From positions 1,240,001-1,304,000 of the forward strand of contig JAUFSD010000016.1 of NCBI GenBank assembly GCA_033030425.1: a stretch of DNA of 64,000 bases. The letters are read 5' to 3'. The notes beneath the pieces are model-generated. The model worked only from the letters and a program-made list of their open reading frames with translations, was not told where the DNA came from and did not search any database. The position numbers and the translations under genes were made by a program. Of the stretch, positions 23,276-35,102 are shown in pieces (position 1 is the first letter of the stretch; each line of letters starts with the position of its first letter). This DNA comes from Verpa conica (Eukaryota > Ascomycota > Pezizomycetes > Pezizales > Morchellaceae).

Positions 23276-24578
23276 CTATTCTAACGCGATAAACGAGCCA
23301 CCCATAGAATCTATACCATCAGTTTTGTGCGCAGGGCCCCAGGTGATCCCAGTGGCGTCAATACTAGAAGGAAGCAACAACAACTTTATATTACTTGATG
23401 TAGTAATTTCGAACGAGCTGATCGCCAATAAAACGCGAGGGGGTGTGGTAAAGCAGCCGCTTTCGAACTGGGTAAATCCGCCATTAAAATTGCCTAGGTT
23501 ATAAGTCTTGAAAGTACCGGTGCAGACATTTGGCTTATCTGCTGTACAGGCAACCCACGAGGCAGTAGCAGTGTATAATATTGTCTTATCCCAATTATCT
23601 ATACGGAGTGTAAAGCCAGCTGTGGTGATATCGCTTGCCCACGTACGAATACGTGCGTTCTGAGAGTAACCCAACTGGAATGCGGTTAGCCAAACCACTA
23701 CTTGTGGTGGCGTGTCATAAGCGCGGGTGAAAATTATTCGGCGTGAGGTTAGCCCTAACCCAGTGCTGCAATACGGCTGATCCTCTTGGGTACTGAACAT
23801 TCCAACTTGGAAGTCTGGATCATCATGAGCCACCTCTAGCCATGTAGAGCAAACAAAACCGCCATAGGGCGGGCCATTCGGGTAGTCAATATGGATCTTG
23901 TAACCGGTTTTCTGTATGTTCGTAGCATAAATGTTCACTCGTGCAGCTGATGTACCCAAGTAAATATCCACCTCCCTCAATCCTGTTGCAATTGCCCGTG
24001 GCGCGGAATATGTGTTGGAAAATGAGATATCCTTTGTGTAGTTCCCTGTATTGGCAGTTTCTTGGGTATGAAAGGTCCCGATTCCCTGTGATACCCTAGG
24101 ACTAGAAGAGGGCCTTGGAAGATTTGTGAGAGATCGTGTAGTTTCCAGAACCGCCTTAAGCCTGTCATTCTCCAGCCGCAGAATCTTATTTTCATTGCGG
24201 TATTCCTCAACCGTAGCGGTATCTTGATCAAGACCTGGCCCTTGACCGTAGGCTAAAGGCTGTCTTGAAAAAGCGCTATCCTTGGAACTAATAGCCTAAC
24301 AAGAAAACTATTAAGAACGTATCGCATGAGTTTAATTGGGTACTTACATTTGCCATGATGCGCTCAAATACCAGCGTAGGTGCAGCTGGGATGTATTCAA
24401 GGCTAAGGTAGAAATCTAGAGAGAACTCGTGATACGATGTTAGGAGGATAGCGGAACATATAACGTGGGAGTATGGAGGCGGACCTTGAAAGCAACGGAT
24501 GAGATCCTCCGCGGATATATTAGAGGATTTTATAAGGTGAGCAGCGGGGGTATATGGAGGAATGAGAGGGGTGGTCAT
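23276..24578 (-). CDS. H-type lectin-domain protein, copy 2
   Basis: Exons 24578-24485, 24415-24348 and 24295-23276, 393 residues, same architecture as copy 1: a short N-terminal part (DFYLSLEYIPAAPTLVFERI), a coiled coil (EEYRNENKILRLENDRLKAV) and three H-type lectin-like domains. Shared signs are FSNTYSAPRAIATGLREV, FTRAYDTPPQVVVWLTAF and CFTTPPRVLLAISSF. Here the first intron has no stop codon and could be retained, adding 23 residues; I prefer splicing because copy 1 needs it. No signal peptide, so a cytoplasmic or unconventionally exported lectin is likely. Ligand unknown. Confidence 0.8.
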
Positions 24579-25378
24579 AATTCCTGGTGCTGGAGGCTGT
24601 GTGCTCTCGAGGAAGTCGAAAGAAATAACTGGCAGGGAGCAATATATAAGGGAGACCCCGCACTAAGCGTTGTCTGGCATTTTCCTATGCGCCTTGCTGA
24701 TACAGAACGCGAGACCAGCCCTACCCGTACTGTGACAAGAGGAGTAATTCACTTGTTTCTTGAGACGGAAGAATCTTTGATTGGGTTTCTACACACTGGG
24801 TGGATGCCTTGCATATGTCTGTTTCCCGAATAGGACTCTCATGCATCTAGTTGTCCTGAAACCAACCAATTAACTCCCTTGGTCACAGAAAACTCGAATT
24901 TCCTCGTATAGCGCTTGTCTAAGACAGAAGTAATAAATTGAGTATGATTCTGGTGGTAAACGTTATGCCGGCTCAAGATCACGGATGATCGTCCTGTGTT
25001 ATAATTTACTTAGCTTTGAATCATGATTTGTCAGGGAATCAAGTTATTTACATAACCTTGGAACGTGTATATGCTTATTGGTTCGATGTATTCTGCTGCC
25101 CATCTTGAAGGAACGAGAGTGTAAGTGTTTCTAGAGTAAAGTATTCTAATAATAGTGATAATTATAAAGGTTGATAATTTAGGCAAAGAGTTAATGCATT
25201 AGATATACCTAAGTGTTGAGAAGGGTAAAAGAAATGAGAGAAGTGGATGAAGTGGTAGGAGAGGGGTGATGTTCGCTGGGTTGTCTGTACGTCACCTACA
25301 GTGGTAACACCTTCTCTTGATACAAGCGCTACACCTACTTAGGCAGCTGTATCCCAACAGGGCAATCATAGATCTTTT

Positions 25379-25395
25379 CGAGTGACTATTCATGA
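25379..25395 (-). repeat. Bipartite motif TCATG-N5-TCACTCG
   Basis: Exact minus-strand copy with spacer AATAG, about 800 bp upstream of lectin copy 2. Confidence 0.7.
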
Positions 25396-25514
25396 CTAGG
25401 AATAAGAACAATACGGGCAAAATTCCCAATAGGCTAGGCGTAATAGGAATTTTCCAGAAAACGTGTACTCAAACGATAACAGAGATTAGCTCACCGGATG
25501 ATAGTGTATATTTT

Positions 25515-25526
25515 AACCCTAACCCT
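25515..25526 (-). repeat. Two-unit telomere-like motif
   Basis: Reads AACCCTAACCCT in a gene-free spacer. Confidence 0.55.
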
Positions 25527-26050
25527 TAGGCCACCTCTACTACCTAGTATTCACGGTGTATGCTTTCCCTACTTTACTCTATACGTCATATTCCACAATC
25601 CTAGAGTAGTTCCTCCGTACTACTATTAATATCACCATATTAAATACCGCCAACACCAAACATAGAGCCTGGTGAGATATTGCAGCTAGAAGCAATAAAC
25701 GAGAGGGTGAAATACCACACATGTGACTACATACAAGTCTACGGTAAAAGAAAATCCAATGTTTACTTTTCCCCTACACACATATATCTCAGACACCGAC
25801 ACGCTCTCAGGAATCGGAGCGGAGTGGGCAATAGAGATATTTAGAGAATAATTTGTTAAGAAAGGGGGTATGAAGGAGAGAGAAGATATAAATTGGCAAG
25901 AATGGGGATGGGGCGGCTTGGACAGAGAAATTGTATAAGTTAAGGAAGTTTATATGGGGCTTGAGCTTTAGGCTGGAGTGGAGGATTACCATAACCGAAA
26001 GGTTCATGTAATTAATGAATAAAACAAAAACAAAAAAAAAAAAAACGCTC

Positions 26051-27669
26051 TCAGGAATCAGCTTGGATTTTCCGAACCCGAAACAGCGGCATACCAAGCT
26101 GAAGCTTTTCACCTTTCCAAACAGTAGCTCCAAACGACCCATTCCACCACCGGACACCCGAACTCAATGGCACCAGCGAAACAACATGCTCTTTACCAGA
26201 ACTACTAGAAAGGCCGATGAACTCACGACCGCCAATGTATTTCAGGAGCGTCCATCTGTGGATACGCGGGCGGTCTTGCGCTACATTATGGAAGAAACGG
26301 CATGAGAGTTCTAGTGCACGCTGGGAAGTGCGGTCAGTGAGTTGAAAGATATTTTGACAAATCTCTGCCGGGAGGTTGCGGGGGAACTGGCATGGGGGTG
26401 GTGGTGTCGGTGGATATGAGGAGAATAGATCAAGTAGAGCCATGATACCCGGTGTTTGGTATACCTGCTCGGCGAATGGGTCGTTCTCCATGGCTTTGGT
26501 GAAGAGAGGGAGGGCGCTTGAGTGTGAAACTTCAAGCCCTTGTGCTGTTTTGTTGATCTTGACGAGGACAATGCAGCGGATGCAGAAGATGACCACCGTA
26601 ACGTGTGACGAGGTGTGTGAATTGGCGAGCTCGATTGCTAGTCCTATTGCGGCGTGCCTGTTCTGTTCGTGCTCGATATGCTCGTCGAGTACGATGAGGG
26701 TCTCGCCTATCCAGTATGAGATTGTATCTGGGGGTTCCCAGTATGGTGTCGCGTCAACAGGATCAGGCACTAGGAAGTATCTCTGTAAGTTGTTGTCGTG
26801 AATCCTAATATATCGACTTTCCTGTAGAAGGCATATTATGGCGTACGCTAGCTGCCGGAAAACAAAATTACTCTTCCATTCGTAGGTACTAACGTCCGTA
26901 AAAGCCTTGATAAAGTGCTGAAAGAAGCCTGTGAGAAACAACAGCTGCAATGATTTCCATGCTGAAAGACTTTCAACTTCTTATTTAGTGGGCATTGTCT
27001 GAGGGGAGCTCCGCTCGTACACCTTTAATCGCTCCGGATCAGGCTCTGGTGTATTTTGCAAATGGTCAGCCCAATACTCGGCGGGGACATCGTCGCTGGA
27101 GGCTATGATAAGTGGGCGTGTTGGGGCTTGGGATATTCCAGGACGGATATCAGTCGTGGGGCCATTTAAATCAAAAAGCCACCGGGGAATATTATCCAAG
27201 CGAAAGTATTGGGCTATGTAGTTGTTGTATGGCCTGTTGATACGCGGGTCTTTAATACTATAGACACAGAACACATCCTCGTCAAAGTCGATAACATATG
27301 CCCACTGAATCCCGTGTGCGCATATAAAAAGGTTTCGTGATGGTCTCCCGTGGTAGAGCCAATATCTCACATTTTGGGGGTCCTGAACTGGGTCTTCCAT
27401 GGCCAGCCTGCACATTTTTTCTTCTTCCTTAAAGTAGAAAGCACACTCAGACAGTTTCCATTCTAATTATCATCGGTATAATAAGCACTATAACGCTAAC
27501 GAGACAAATATGTAGGAGTAAAAGAAAAAAAACCTTTGAACTTTTCTGGATCACTTGGGATCCACTTGACTAGTTCTCGGGCCAAGCGCCATGGTTGATC
27601 GTCGGGCTCGTGGAGGTTACGATAGTACTGACCTCTGAACCGGTATGCTATGAAGCCTACAGTTTTCAT
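26051..27669 (-). CDS. F-box-containing hypothetical protein
   Basis: Three exons fit: 27669-27534, 27423-27023 and 26944-26051, 476 residues with consistent phases. The N-terminus (MKTVGFIAYRFRGQYYRNLH) and the middle segment (TVVIFCIRCIVLVKI followed by VSHSSALPLF) are characteristic, in my recollection, of a large uncharacterised family in some ascomycetes, notably Pezizales. An F-box lies unusually close to the C-terminus: FPRNLPAEICQNIFQLTDRT, then LELSCRFFHNVAQ. It may be an SCF adaptor. The second intron starts GTGTAC, a weaker donor, so the join between exons 2 and 3 is the least certain part; exon 2 alone would end at a stop after QTMPTK. Confidence 0.68.
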
Positions 27670-28153
27670 GATGTAAACGGGAGGAGGTCTGTGTCTACTG
27701 CGGGATTCGATAGTTGAATAGGTGGGAAATTAAGAAAGGTCTTCATCTAGAGCTGATAAGAGTATCTACGACGACGGATGCTGTGAGTCATTTAGAACAT
27801 TAAAGACTGTAGTAAGAATTCCTCCGTGTAGCAAATGCCTCTGCAGGCGGACGCGGCTGCCAAGCCTCGTTTAACTGCAGAGCCTCAAACTCTGATATTT
27901 TAACCCTAGCCCAACGAGTTAAAATCTTATATTCCTTGACATTCTTTATGTCTTTGCTCAATCAGTATAGTTACACATACGGAGGGCTTAACCTATTTTA
28001 ATATCTTCAATCTAAATCTTCTTATGCATTCATGATTTCAACGCTACTATAATATCACCTATATAGGACCCTGTTAAATAGACCCACATACCCCAAGCCT
28101 ACCAACCAGCGATAAACCACCTATTAATAACCGACACCACACCCACCATAGAA
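27670..28153. other. Intergenic
   Basis: Nothing recognisable beyond AT-rich spacer sequence. Confidence 0.5.
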
Positions 28154-28642
28154 TCAAAAGCTTGCCAAATCACTAACATACTTCTTCCCCATCTTATCAA
28201 GCACCTCACCAGCATGCTTACAAACCTTTGTCAAAGACACAATATCCGCATTAATCTTCTTCATCTCCCACACTACACCCACATCACTATTCCCAGCCTC
28301 AATCACAACCAATGTCTCCGCAGCATCATCGATAATCTCTACAAATGCATCGCACCGGTCAATTAGTAGTCCTAGATTATATTGCGCGTAAGTGTGGACT
28401 ACGGCTGGATGCTGTTTGAGGAGTGTTTTCATGGTTCGTTTAGAAACGGCGGTAAGGACTGCTTTTCGTGCGATATTGTAGGTTAGTTCGGAACAGGAGG
28501 TGATGTCTATGCTTATAGAGTAGGGAATTTGAAGGAAGAAATGCTCGAGTTCGGGTATCTCGCGGGTTGTGAATAGTTTTAGTTGTGTGTTGATGTCTTC
28601 TAGGATGGCTTTGAGGGCTGGGATGTTGGATGTGTTGGCCAT
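28154..28642 (-). CDS. Hypothetical small helical protein
   Basis: Single-exon frame of 162 residues starting MANTSNIPALKAILEDINTQ. It is mostly amphipathic helix with few Gly/Pro, and has no signal peptide or membrane segment. It ends KMGKKYVSDLASF. The even helical character suggests a bundle of four to six helices. I do not recognise the family; the coding quality (no low complexity, intact start) supports a real gene. Confidence 0.55.
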   Translation of the reverse strand: MANTSNIPALKAILEDINTQLKLFTTREIPELEHFFLQIPYSISIDITSCSELTYNIARKAVLTAVSKRTMKTLLKQHPAVVHTYAQYNLGLLIDRCDAFVEIIDDAAETLVVIEAGNSDVGVVWEMKKINADIVSLTKVCKHAGEVLDKMGKKYVSDLASF

Positions 28643-29184
28643 GACTCCTGGGTTTTGGTGGAATGTTGTTATTGCGTTGGTTGTTTGTGGGAGTCTCCTG
28701 AGTTTATTGCGGGTTGGTTATTCTTTAGGTATGGGAAGATTAGGGGTGCTTTATATTATATCTTTGGGTTCAAGTTGAATTCTAATTGTATGTCCAGCCT
28801 TTGACGAACTTTCAAGACCCACCACCGCAAGCACAAAATTTTATCATATGGTCGCCGAAAAGCTCTGGTGCTGTAGGCAAATAACTATATCTAGACAAGG
28901 GTCAATTTCAAGGCGAGAAGCTTTAGGACGGCTAACCTCAGGTTAGAGGTCCATAATTGATGTAAGGATTCTTAATTATTAACGGGGAAATCCCCATAAC
29001 AAAACTGGCTAGTAACATAGTAAAGCGCTTGAAAACTAAACACATCTCGAGCCCCAGGTCATGATCTTGCGTATCATTTAGTGACACCGAATAGCCATTG
29101 GCTCTGCTAGAATGTAGAAGTCGAAAGAAATATTCAGCATGACACTTGGATACTCTGGGTTAGGGTTACTCATAGTATCCAGAT
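28643..29184. other. Intergenic
   Basis: No gene seen. A telomere-like GGGTTAGGGTTA occurs at 29157-29168, just past the 3' end of the phosphatase gene. Confidence 0.5.
29157..29168 (+). repeat. Two-unit telomere-like motif
   Basis: Reads GGGTTAGGGTTA. Confidence 0.55.
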
Positions 29185-30085
29185 TCAACGGATTTTCTCT
29201 GTCGTATCCTCTGCCGAAACAACAACCCAGTCACTTTCAGGCCCTCCTTCAGATCTCCCCGTCCATTCCCCTTTATATTCTATCTCCTCCTTCTCAACGG
29301 CATCACTCTTTAGCCCCACTCCTACGCTAAATCGCCTCCTCCTTAGCCTCGTCCACCCTCTGATCCCCTCCGTTCCACCTTCTTTCGCAGCCTTTAGCTC
29401 TTCGACACACCACGGACTGAACCCGCTCATCCCCCATAAGCGCAGCTGCGCCATGAAGTAGCTGTTAGGCTTAACGATAGCTCGTTTAGATGTGACATAC
29501 GCGAGAGCAGTCTCGACGGAGCAGTTTTGCTTCTTCATCACTACACATCAAGCCCACAAACTGTTAGCATACTATTCTACCCTTGCATTTCTAAACCCGG
29601 TGAGATGAATTCAGTGCGAGCTGTAGCCCCCCCCTTGGAATAGGGGACAAACCATAACCAACCACAACCCCACCGCTTCTTGACTTGCCCATACAACAGT
29701 GAATCAACACTCTCTTCTCTTTTCTCTGACCCTCTACTCCGTCTTTATCTTCTTTTCTTTCACCGTTCGAGCTAAGGATGTATTCGATCCTGTTGACACA
29801 TTCCGGAAGCACCGATAGTATATTACCCGTCCGGTCATCGTGCAGCTCGAAATATTTCTTGACAATACCTAAGCCTGCCGGGAGGTTTGGAGGTGTAGAA
29901 GTAATCGATATGATGTGTGTTATCCCGGCTTTAGAGAGATGTTGAGGGGATTCCGCAGCTGCTAGACTGTTGTTCTCAGATACGTCAGCTAGGACAAGGG
30001 AATAGTAGGGGGGGAGGAGATACATACTTCCCCAAGTATAGCCCAGGGTATATCTCATCAAGGCTTGGGTGGTGGTGGTGACATG
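29185..30085 (-). CDS. Dual-specificity phosphatase-like, copy A (5' end unresolved)
   Basis: Cysteine phosphatase with the active-site loop HCCMGKSR (Cys-x5-Arg). Exons by comparison with copy B: an exon ending 30028 that encodes DEIYPGLYLG, then 29966-29653, then 29540-29185. The last exon supplies the conserved ALAYVTSKRAIVKPNSYFMA helix. Such enzymes remove phosphate from Ser/Thr/Tyr of MAP kinases or other substrates. The frame holding DEIYPGLYLG has a stop near 30,089 and no ATG before the domain; the nearest ATG (30,085) is in another frame by one base. Either a short upstream exon is missed, there is a sequence error, or the copy has lost its start. The C-terminal tail is acidic and unrelated to copy B. 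Confidence 0.7.
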
Positions 30086-31086
30086 CTACCTCTATGTAGG
30101 GAGAGGGTGCTCGTACTGGTATAGGGATTTTTGACGATGAGGAAGGCATCGTTGGTGATGGTTTTTAGTGGTTGGTGGGGGGAGGTGTAGTTATGTAGGT
30201 GTTTAGGCAGCTAGGGTTCAACCGAGGTGACAGGGGTAGCTATGGATCAGCTGTGATTATGGCGTTGCACAGCATGTCTTATCGCACGTGATGATTATGC
30301 ACGATCAACTCCGATAGGAAAAGAGCGGCGGGTGAAACATCTTTGTGTGGGGGAGTGTAATTGTTCATGTGAATAAGAATCATCTCATATCACTCGTCTG
30401 TCTCTAGTAGACAATGTAAAGCTGGAAGTCTTTCGCATTTAACTTATTAAGTAATTGCATATATAAGTATCTCTGATGGTACTGTACATAAAGATGTTAT
30501 ATTATGCTCTACAATAAACAAACCTCATAAACTAGGATCGTGAATCTTGAATGCCTAGAGGACCCCCGGAATATTTAGGTAGACATACCCTTGAAACAGG
30601 AAATCGCCATTTTATTCGACTACCTGCTCATACCTACGTTTATGTATTTAATAGACTGTTCTTCGATAAATTGCATAATAATTTAGTCCTCCTAGTAGCT
30701 TGTGAGTTAGCCTATTCCTCTAGCTTATGTTGTAATATTCGACTAGTTAATTCTAGATACAGGGTAATAAACTGTATTTAATTAGATAAAATATTGTTTT
30801 TGTGGTGGATTATGGGGAATATTGGCTTTATGGGTGCTAGGTATCTCGAGTGATACTCCATGAAGCAAAAATAGCACACCAAGAAAAAAGTACACCAGCT
30901 CAATTTTGATAATTCTCGCCATTTTAGGATCCAATTTCCCGTTAAACCCCCAAGAGGTATATATATTCAATTACTAACTCGTCCTATAATACCCACTCAA
31001 AATTATGATAAACTTTTATAACTACTAAACAAAAGTAAATAAACCAAGAAAAAGCACTGTAAGCTCAATAGTCAGCCAGCTCACAT
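30086..31086. other. Intergenic
   Basis: No gene supported. Holds an exact bipartite motif at 30847-30863 and AT-rich sequence. Confidence 0.55.
30847..30863 (-). repeat. Bipartite motif TCATG-N5-TCACTCG
   Basis: Exact minus-strand copy with spacer GAGTA, between the phosphatase A gene and the amidoligase 3' end. Confidence 0.7.
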
Positions 31087-32328
31087 TTATGTAGCCCTAC
31101 TCCTACGAATGATCCTGAGGAGCGTCTTATTCCTCGCATTAATCCTCTTCAAAATATCCCGCTTACGTCGCCGCTGAAAAGCACCCTCAACCTCCTCATC
31201 CTCAGCATCCGTTTCTCCACTCCCAATATGAAGCCCATCAATATCCAAAGTCAAAGCTCTGACAGGAGGCCGCACAACCGCAGCGCTGAGCGCTGGAGCC
31301 GGGATCCTCTCCACAAAAGCCACGCCAGCAACTGCAGGCTCAATATGCGCCGGAAGACCTTGCATCCACGGTGGCGGAAGCGCAAACATCTTACAGATTA
31401 CTTCATCCCACACATCTCCTTTATCAGCCATAATAGCCAAGTTCTGAAAATTCTCATCATCAATGGTTACTGCGCATGTCAGAAACGTAATCGCATCCTT
31501 GACCCACGCCGAGATCTTCTGTCCATCAAGTGATCCACCAGCCTGTCGGAACTCGATAGTGCCAAACTTTGTAGTTGCGCAGAGGTTATATTTATAGCAT
31601 CTATCTTTGTGTGTCGGGAAGTTCTGAAGCCCATTGATAGTGTAGATCAGCCTACGGCTTCCTGTGATCTCGGCAATCCTATCAACCATTTGAACGATTG
31701 AAAACTCCTCTAGAAGGGGTGATTTTCGACAGCTCTGGATATAGTACAGCATTCCAGGTGTCAGCTCTTGGTATCTGTGCACCGGGTGGTGGTAGTCCAT
31801 TGCGCTCTCAAATATAACAATGGCTTTAGCAATTTTTTTCAGCTCTCCAAGAGTATAGTGTCGTCCTTTGACACCAACGTGTACATGTACTGAAGTACCG
31901 CTTTCTGGCGCGAAATCAAAGTTTCCGCCATGGGCTTTCACGGCTTTAGTAATTGCAGTGCACATCTCTGGGATAACCCATTCCCAATCATTATTACTCA
32001 GGATTGGGGTTACTACCTCTGCATTAACACCTATCTGACCATCGCTGTGGTACCCAACATTGATTGATGGGTCCTCTTTGACAGTGAAGGAGTTATGCGG
32101 TTCAGGGAGTCTTTTTTCAAGTTCTTTAAGAGAGTATTTCAGCATCTGTTTGTAATCTCTGTGGGGGCCTATATTACCGGGAAAACTATCCGGTAGTCCG
32201 TAGATTGCCATTTCTATCTCAATACCAATAGTAATATCGGTGGCGTCGATTCCTGGGAGACTGTTATCGGTGATATTCTCGGGAGCTATACGTAAGGTGA
32301 GGGTGCTGGGATGGAGCCTCATATCCAT
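31087..32328 (-). CDS. Putative amidoligase (glutamine-synthetase-like fold)
   Basis: Single exon, 413 residues from ATG at 32328 (the frame extends 19 codons upstream without an ATG). The sequence has the amidoligase order: GIEIEM (about 35-40), SDGQIGVNAEVVTPIL (about 95-110), ESGTSVHVHVG (about 142-152) and FGTIEFRQAGGSLDGQKISAW (about 255-275), the acidic, His and Arg residues expected for ATP and metal binding. These enzymes join amines to carboxylates by an acyl-phosphate step; the fungal substrates are unknown. The C-terminal 70 residues are Ala/Pro-rich then basic (RRRRKRDILKRINARN). It sits between two phosphatase paralogues on the same strand, with 1 kb or less on each side. Confidence 0.85.
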   Translation of the reverse strand: MDMRLHPSTLTLRIAPENITDNSLPGIDATDITIGIEIEMAIYGLPDSFPGNIGPHRDYKQMLKYSLKELEKRLPEPHNSFTVKEDPSINVGYHSDGQIGVNAEVVTPILSNNDWEWVIPEMCTAITKAVKAHGGNFDFAPESGTSVHVHVGVKGRHYTLGELKKIAKAIVIFESAMDYHHPVHRYQELTPGMLYYIQSCRKSPLLEEFSIVQMVDRIAEITGSRRLIYTINGLQNFPTHKDRCYKYNLCATTKFGTIEFRQAGGSLDGQKISAWVKDAITFLTCAVTIDDENFQNLAIMADKGDVWDEVICKMFALPPPWMQGLPAHIEPAVAGVAFVERIPAPALSAAVVRPPVRALTLDIDGLHIGSGETDAEDEEVEGAFQRRRKRDILKRINARNKTLLRIIRRSRAT

Positions 32329-32997
32329 TTGTGCTGCTGGTGGAAGATACGTATAGTTAATCTCTCTAAGTAACTTCGATATCAATGCCGCTGATAGGAT
32401 GCCTGAGTGATAAAGAGAATGTAAATGATACTACTTATTTATACAAGTACTGTATTTCAACCTGGAGTCCTACTGTTTTGGGAAAGCGGTCAGAGGCAAG
32501 TATGAAATCGAAAGTCAATCATCCGTATTGTATGATGAATGCTGTTGGGATTGTCTCAGTCCATGCAAATAATTTCAAGTGTGCCTAGACCCCGTAAATA
32601 ATACTAAACTTCCAAGTACAGGTAGATGGCATAATATTGGTAATATGGTACTATAGGGCCGAAGAAAGATCTTTACTTTTAGTAACAGCCCATAGAGATT
32701 GAGGCTAATGAATTGATTATGAAAGCCGTACAAACGTCCATATAATCCAGTCTCCACCCAGGAATTATCGCCACTCCGGGGGACCAGCTGGCGTAACCAG
32801 AGTGAATTCCATGTTTATTCCGATCCCTTAGCACATGTCGCATATACTTCGGATAATGCTCCTACCTGCCCAAAAGAAAAACGGGGAACAGTACCTTATT
32901 TGCCCCTAGGATCATCCAATACAAGAAATGTCTATACATACAAAATTTCCAAAGCCTAAACCCAAAAACAGGTATCAAAATGGAGTTCCTACTTGCT
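32329..32997. other. Intergenic
   Basis: No gene seen; spacer between the amidoligase start and the end of phosphatase B. Confidence 0.5.
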
Positions 32998-34347
32998 CTA
33001 ATTCGATGTAGTAATCGGCAAACCCAAACCGAGCTCCTTGTTTATATCCCTTACACACTCCTCAAAGCACCTCTTCATCACATCCCCCATGACCACCTCC
33101 GCCCAGCCGCCTTCTAGTGATGGCGATAAAGCCTCGGCCTCCCCCCTCTGCCTTTGTTCGGGGTACAAATTTTGCAAGCCGACGGGGGTTATACCTTCCT
33201 CGCCAAGAGGATTTTCTGGACAGGGGCCGGCCTCCCCGTACATATCTGCTGGTGGAATTACGCCAAGTTGAGTTGGTAAACTCTTCGCTAGGATGAGGTC
33301 GCCAGCGGTTTCACTAGACATAACCTGATCTTGTATAGTATCTCGTCGGTGAGGTACTTCACCCCCGTCTACACTGCCTAATAGAGGGACATCCTCTTCC
33401 ATCTCAGTGTCCTGGGTTCCCTCATGAATTCCGGGTAGTGTAGCCGCCTGTTTCTCGCTTCCCTCCCCAACCTGTCCCGCTCCAATAAGGCCCGTCTCAA
33501 CCTCCACCTCCGCCTCCACCCAATCCATACCATCTCCACCACTACTCTCGTCTGGATTCTCTTCCGGGAGAAGGCTCATTTCAAGGGCCTTCCGTAGCAG
33601 TTCCTCTTCATCTTCCTCCTGATCTTCTACTACCTCAATTCTACTACAGCCATCCTCCCCAGGTCGTATATCTCCTGCCGCATCCCCGTCTGGGTCCTGC
33701 AACAAGGGACCCTCCGCGTCATCGTCCGGTATCAAAAGGGACGTATCGTACCCACACTCCCCCCACACGGTCAACTGCGCCATAAACGCCCGATTTGGGT
33801 GTACGATTGGCCTCCTAGACCTAACGTACTCCAACGCCAGCGACGCGGGAATCTGTGCGTATTTCATCGCTAACCCCCTCATCATTAGCTTCCCTTCACC
33901 CACACAGAAGAAGTGCAGGATGTATAGACGAACCATAAGCGACTACAATCCCGCCACTCCTACTCATCCCCATCCTGCAATGCACCAAGACCTTTCTCTG
34001 CCGTCCGAATTCATCGATACCTCCGTCTTCCTCGCTCAATATCGATTCTAGGAGAGAAATGCACTCGGGAAGGATGGAAAGAAGATCGGCGGTTGTGTTA
34101 TCACGGAGCCGGAAGTGCTTCTTGCGGATGTTGAGGCCTTTGGGGATTTTAGGACGGTGGGAGGTGATGGAGATTATGTCGGTTATTGCAAAAGATTCCA
34201 GAACCTCAGCTGATTCAGCAGCAGTGATACTGTGAGGTATACGGGTTAGTTGGAGAGAAACGCAGCAGGAGGAGAATTGGAGACATGCCCTCCAAGCCAA
34301 AGGTTAGGGTAGATTTCGTCCAGTCGATTTGCAGGCAGGCTGTCCAT
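32998..34347 (-). CDS. Dual-specificity phosphatase-like, copy B
   Basis: Exons 34347-34289, 34229-33934 and 33869-32998, 408 residues. The catalytic domain starts LDEIYPNLWLGGITAAESAE, has the active loop HCRMGMSRSGG (Cys-x5-Arg) and ends with ALEYVRSRRPIVHPNRAFMA. The first intron appears to use a GC donor (GG|GCATGT) with a good AACTAAC branch and CACAG acceptor; no GT donor gives an open frame. The C-terminal half (about residues 180-400) is acidic, with stretches such as EDQEEDEEELL, low in structure and specific to this copy. Substrate unknown. Paralogue of copy A 3 kb away. Confidence 0.83.
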
Positions 34348-35102
34348 GATGCAACCTTCGACTTACAGTGATGAGATCAAGGGCAGAGTTGTATTAAGAA
34401 GGAGCAAGTGATCTTACTGATAAAAAGAAAAGGTCTCAGCAAGACTGAAGGAGAGCTCTGGTGAGAGGAACGGAAGGAGGCTGGTGGCGTTTGTGTTGTG
34501 ACTCTTCTGAACCCTGGCCCTATCACCTCTACAACAACTGATGGGTTACGTGCAGAGGTTATGCCCTTGAATAATCTGATTGATGCACAGGACGTGATGG
34601 TGCAGATGCAAAGATGATAGGATATAGACGATGGAGGGTGAAGAGAGCTCCAGCTGAGGAGTTGAAGCTCTCGTTGCTACATGCGGCTGAAGATACATGA
34701 AGGTACATCTAAATATAGCAACAAGAACAAGCAGATAAGCGAGTGGATGGTTGAGGCAGCTCTACCCACCAAGAGAGAGGGCAGGGTGATCCCTAGGGAG
34801 CAAGGAAGAACAATTCCGAGGATAGAGTAGAGCACATACCCAGGTGTAACCCGCAAGAAAACAGTGTAAGTAAGGCAAGTGTGGCCCCCAAGAATCCCGG
34901 GGAATCTCTGAGTAAAGCCTTGGTATCTTGTGATATCAACGAGGCTCAGTTAAGCTTATCAGCATAAGCCCTTATCACGTGGAACCCTGACCCTGGCCCT
35001 GACCCTTACCCTGACTGGGCCTGCCCCCGCGTTCCTATCATCCCCACTCTCAAAACGGGTTGGATAATAACGCAAAATCTCCCATCATAGTACCCACCCT
35101 CA
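34348..35102. other. Intergenic, probable promoter region
   Basis: Divergent spacer between phosphatase B (minus) and the mutase-family gene (plus). Includes several CCCTGA/CCCTGG telomere-like degenerate units around 34,982-35,015. Confidence 0.5.

Larger units (their letters stand above)
24579..26050. other. Intergenic
   Basis: No gene supported; a plus-strand frame overlapping lectin copy 2 is a shadow. Contains a bipartite motif (25379-25395), a telomere-like motif (25515-25526) and an A-run near 26,031. Confidence 0.55.

Noticed and set aside
24465..24833. 122-codon frame antisense to lectin copy 2
   Set aside because: Overlaps the first exons of a better supported gene.
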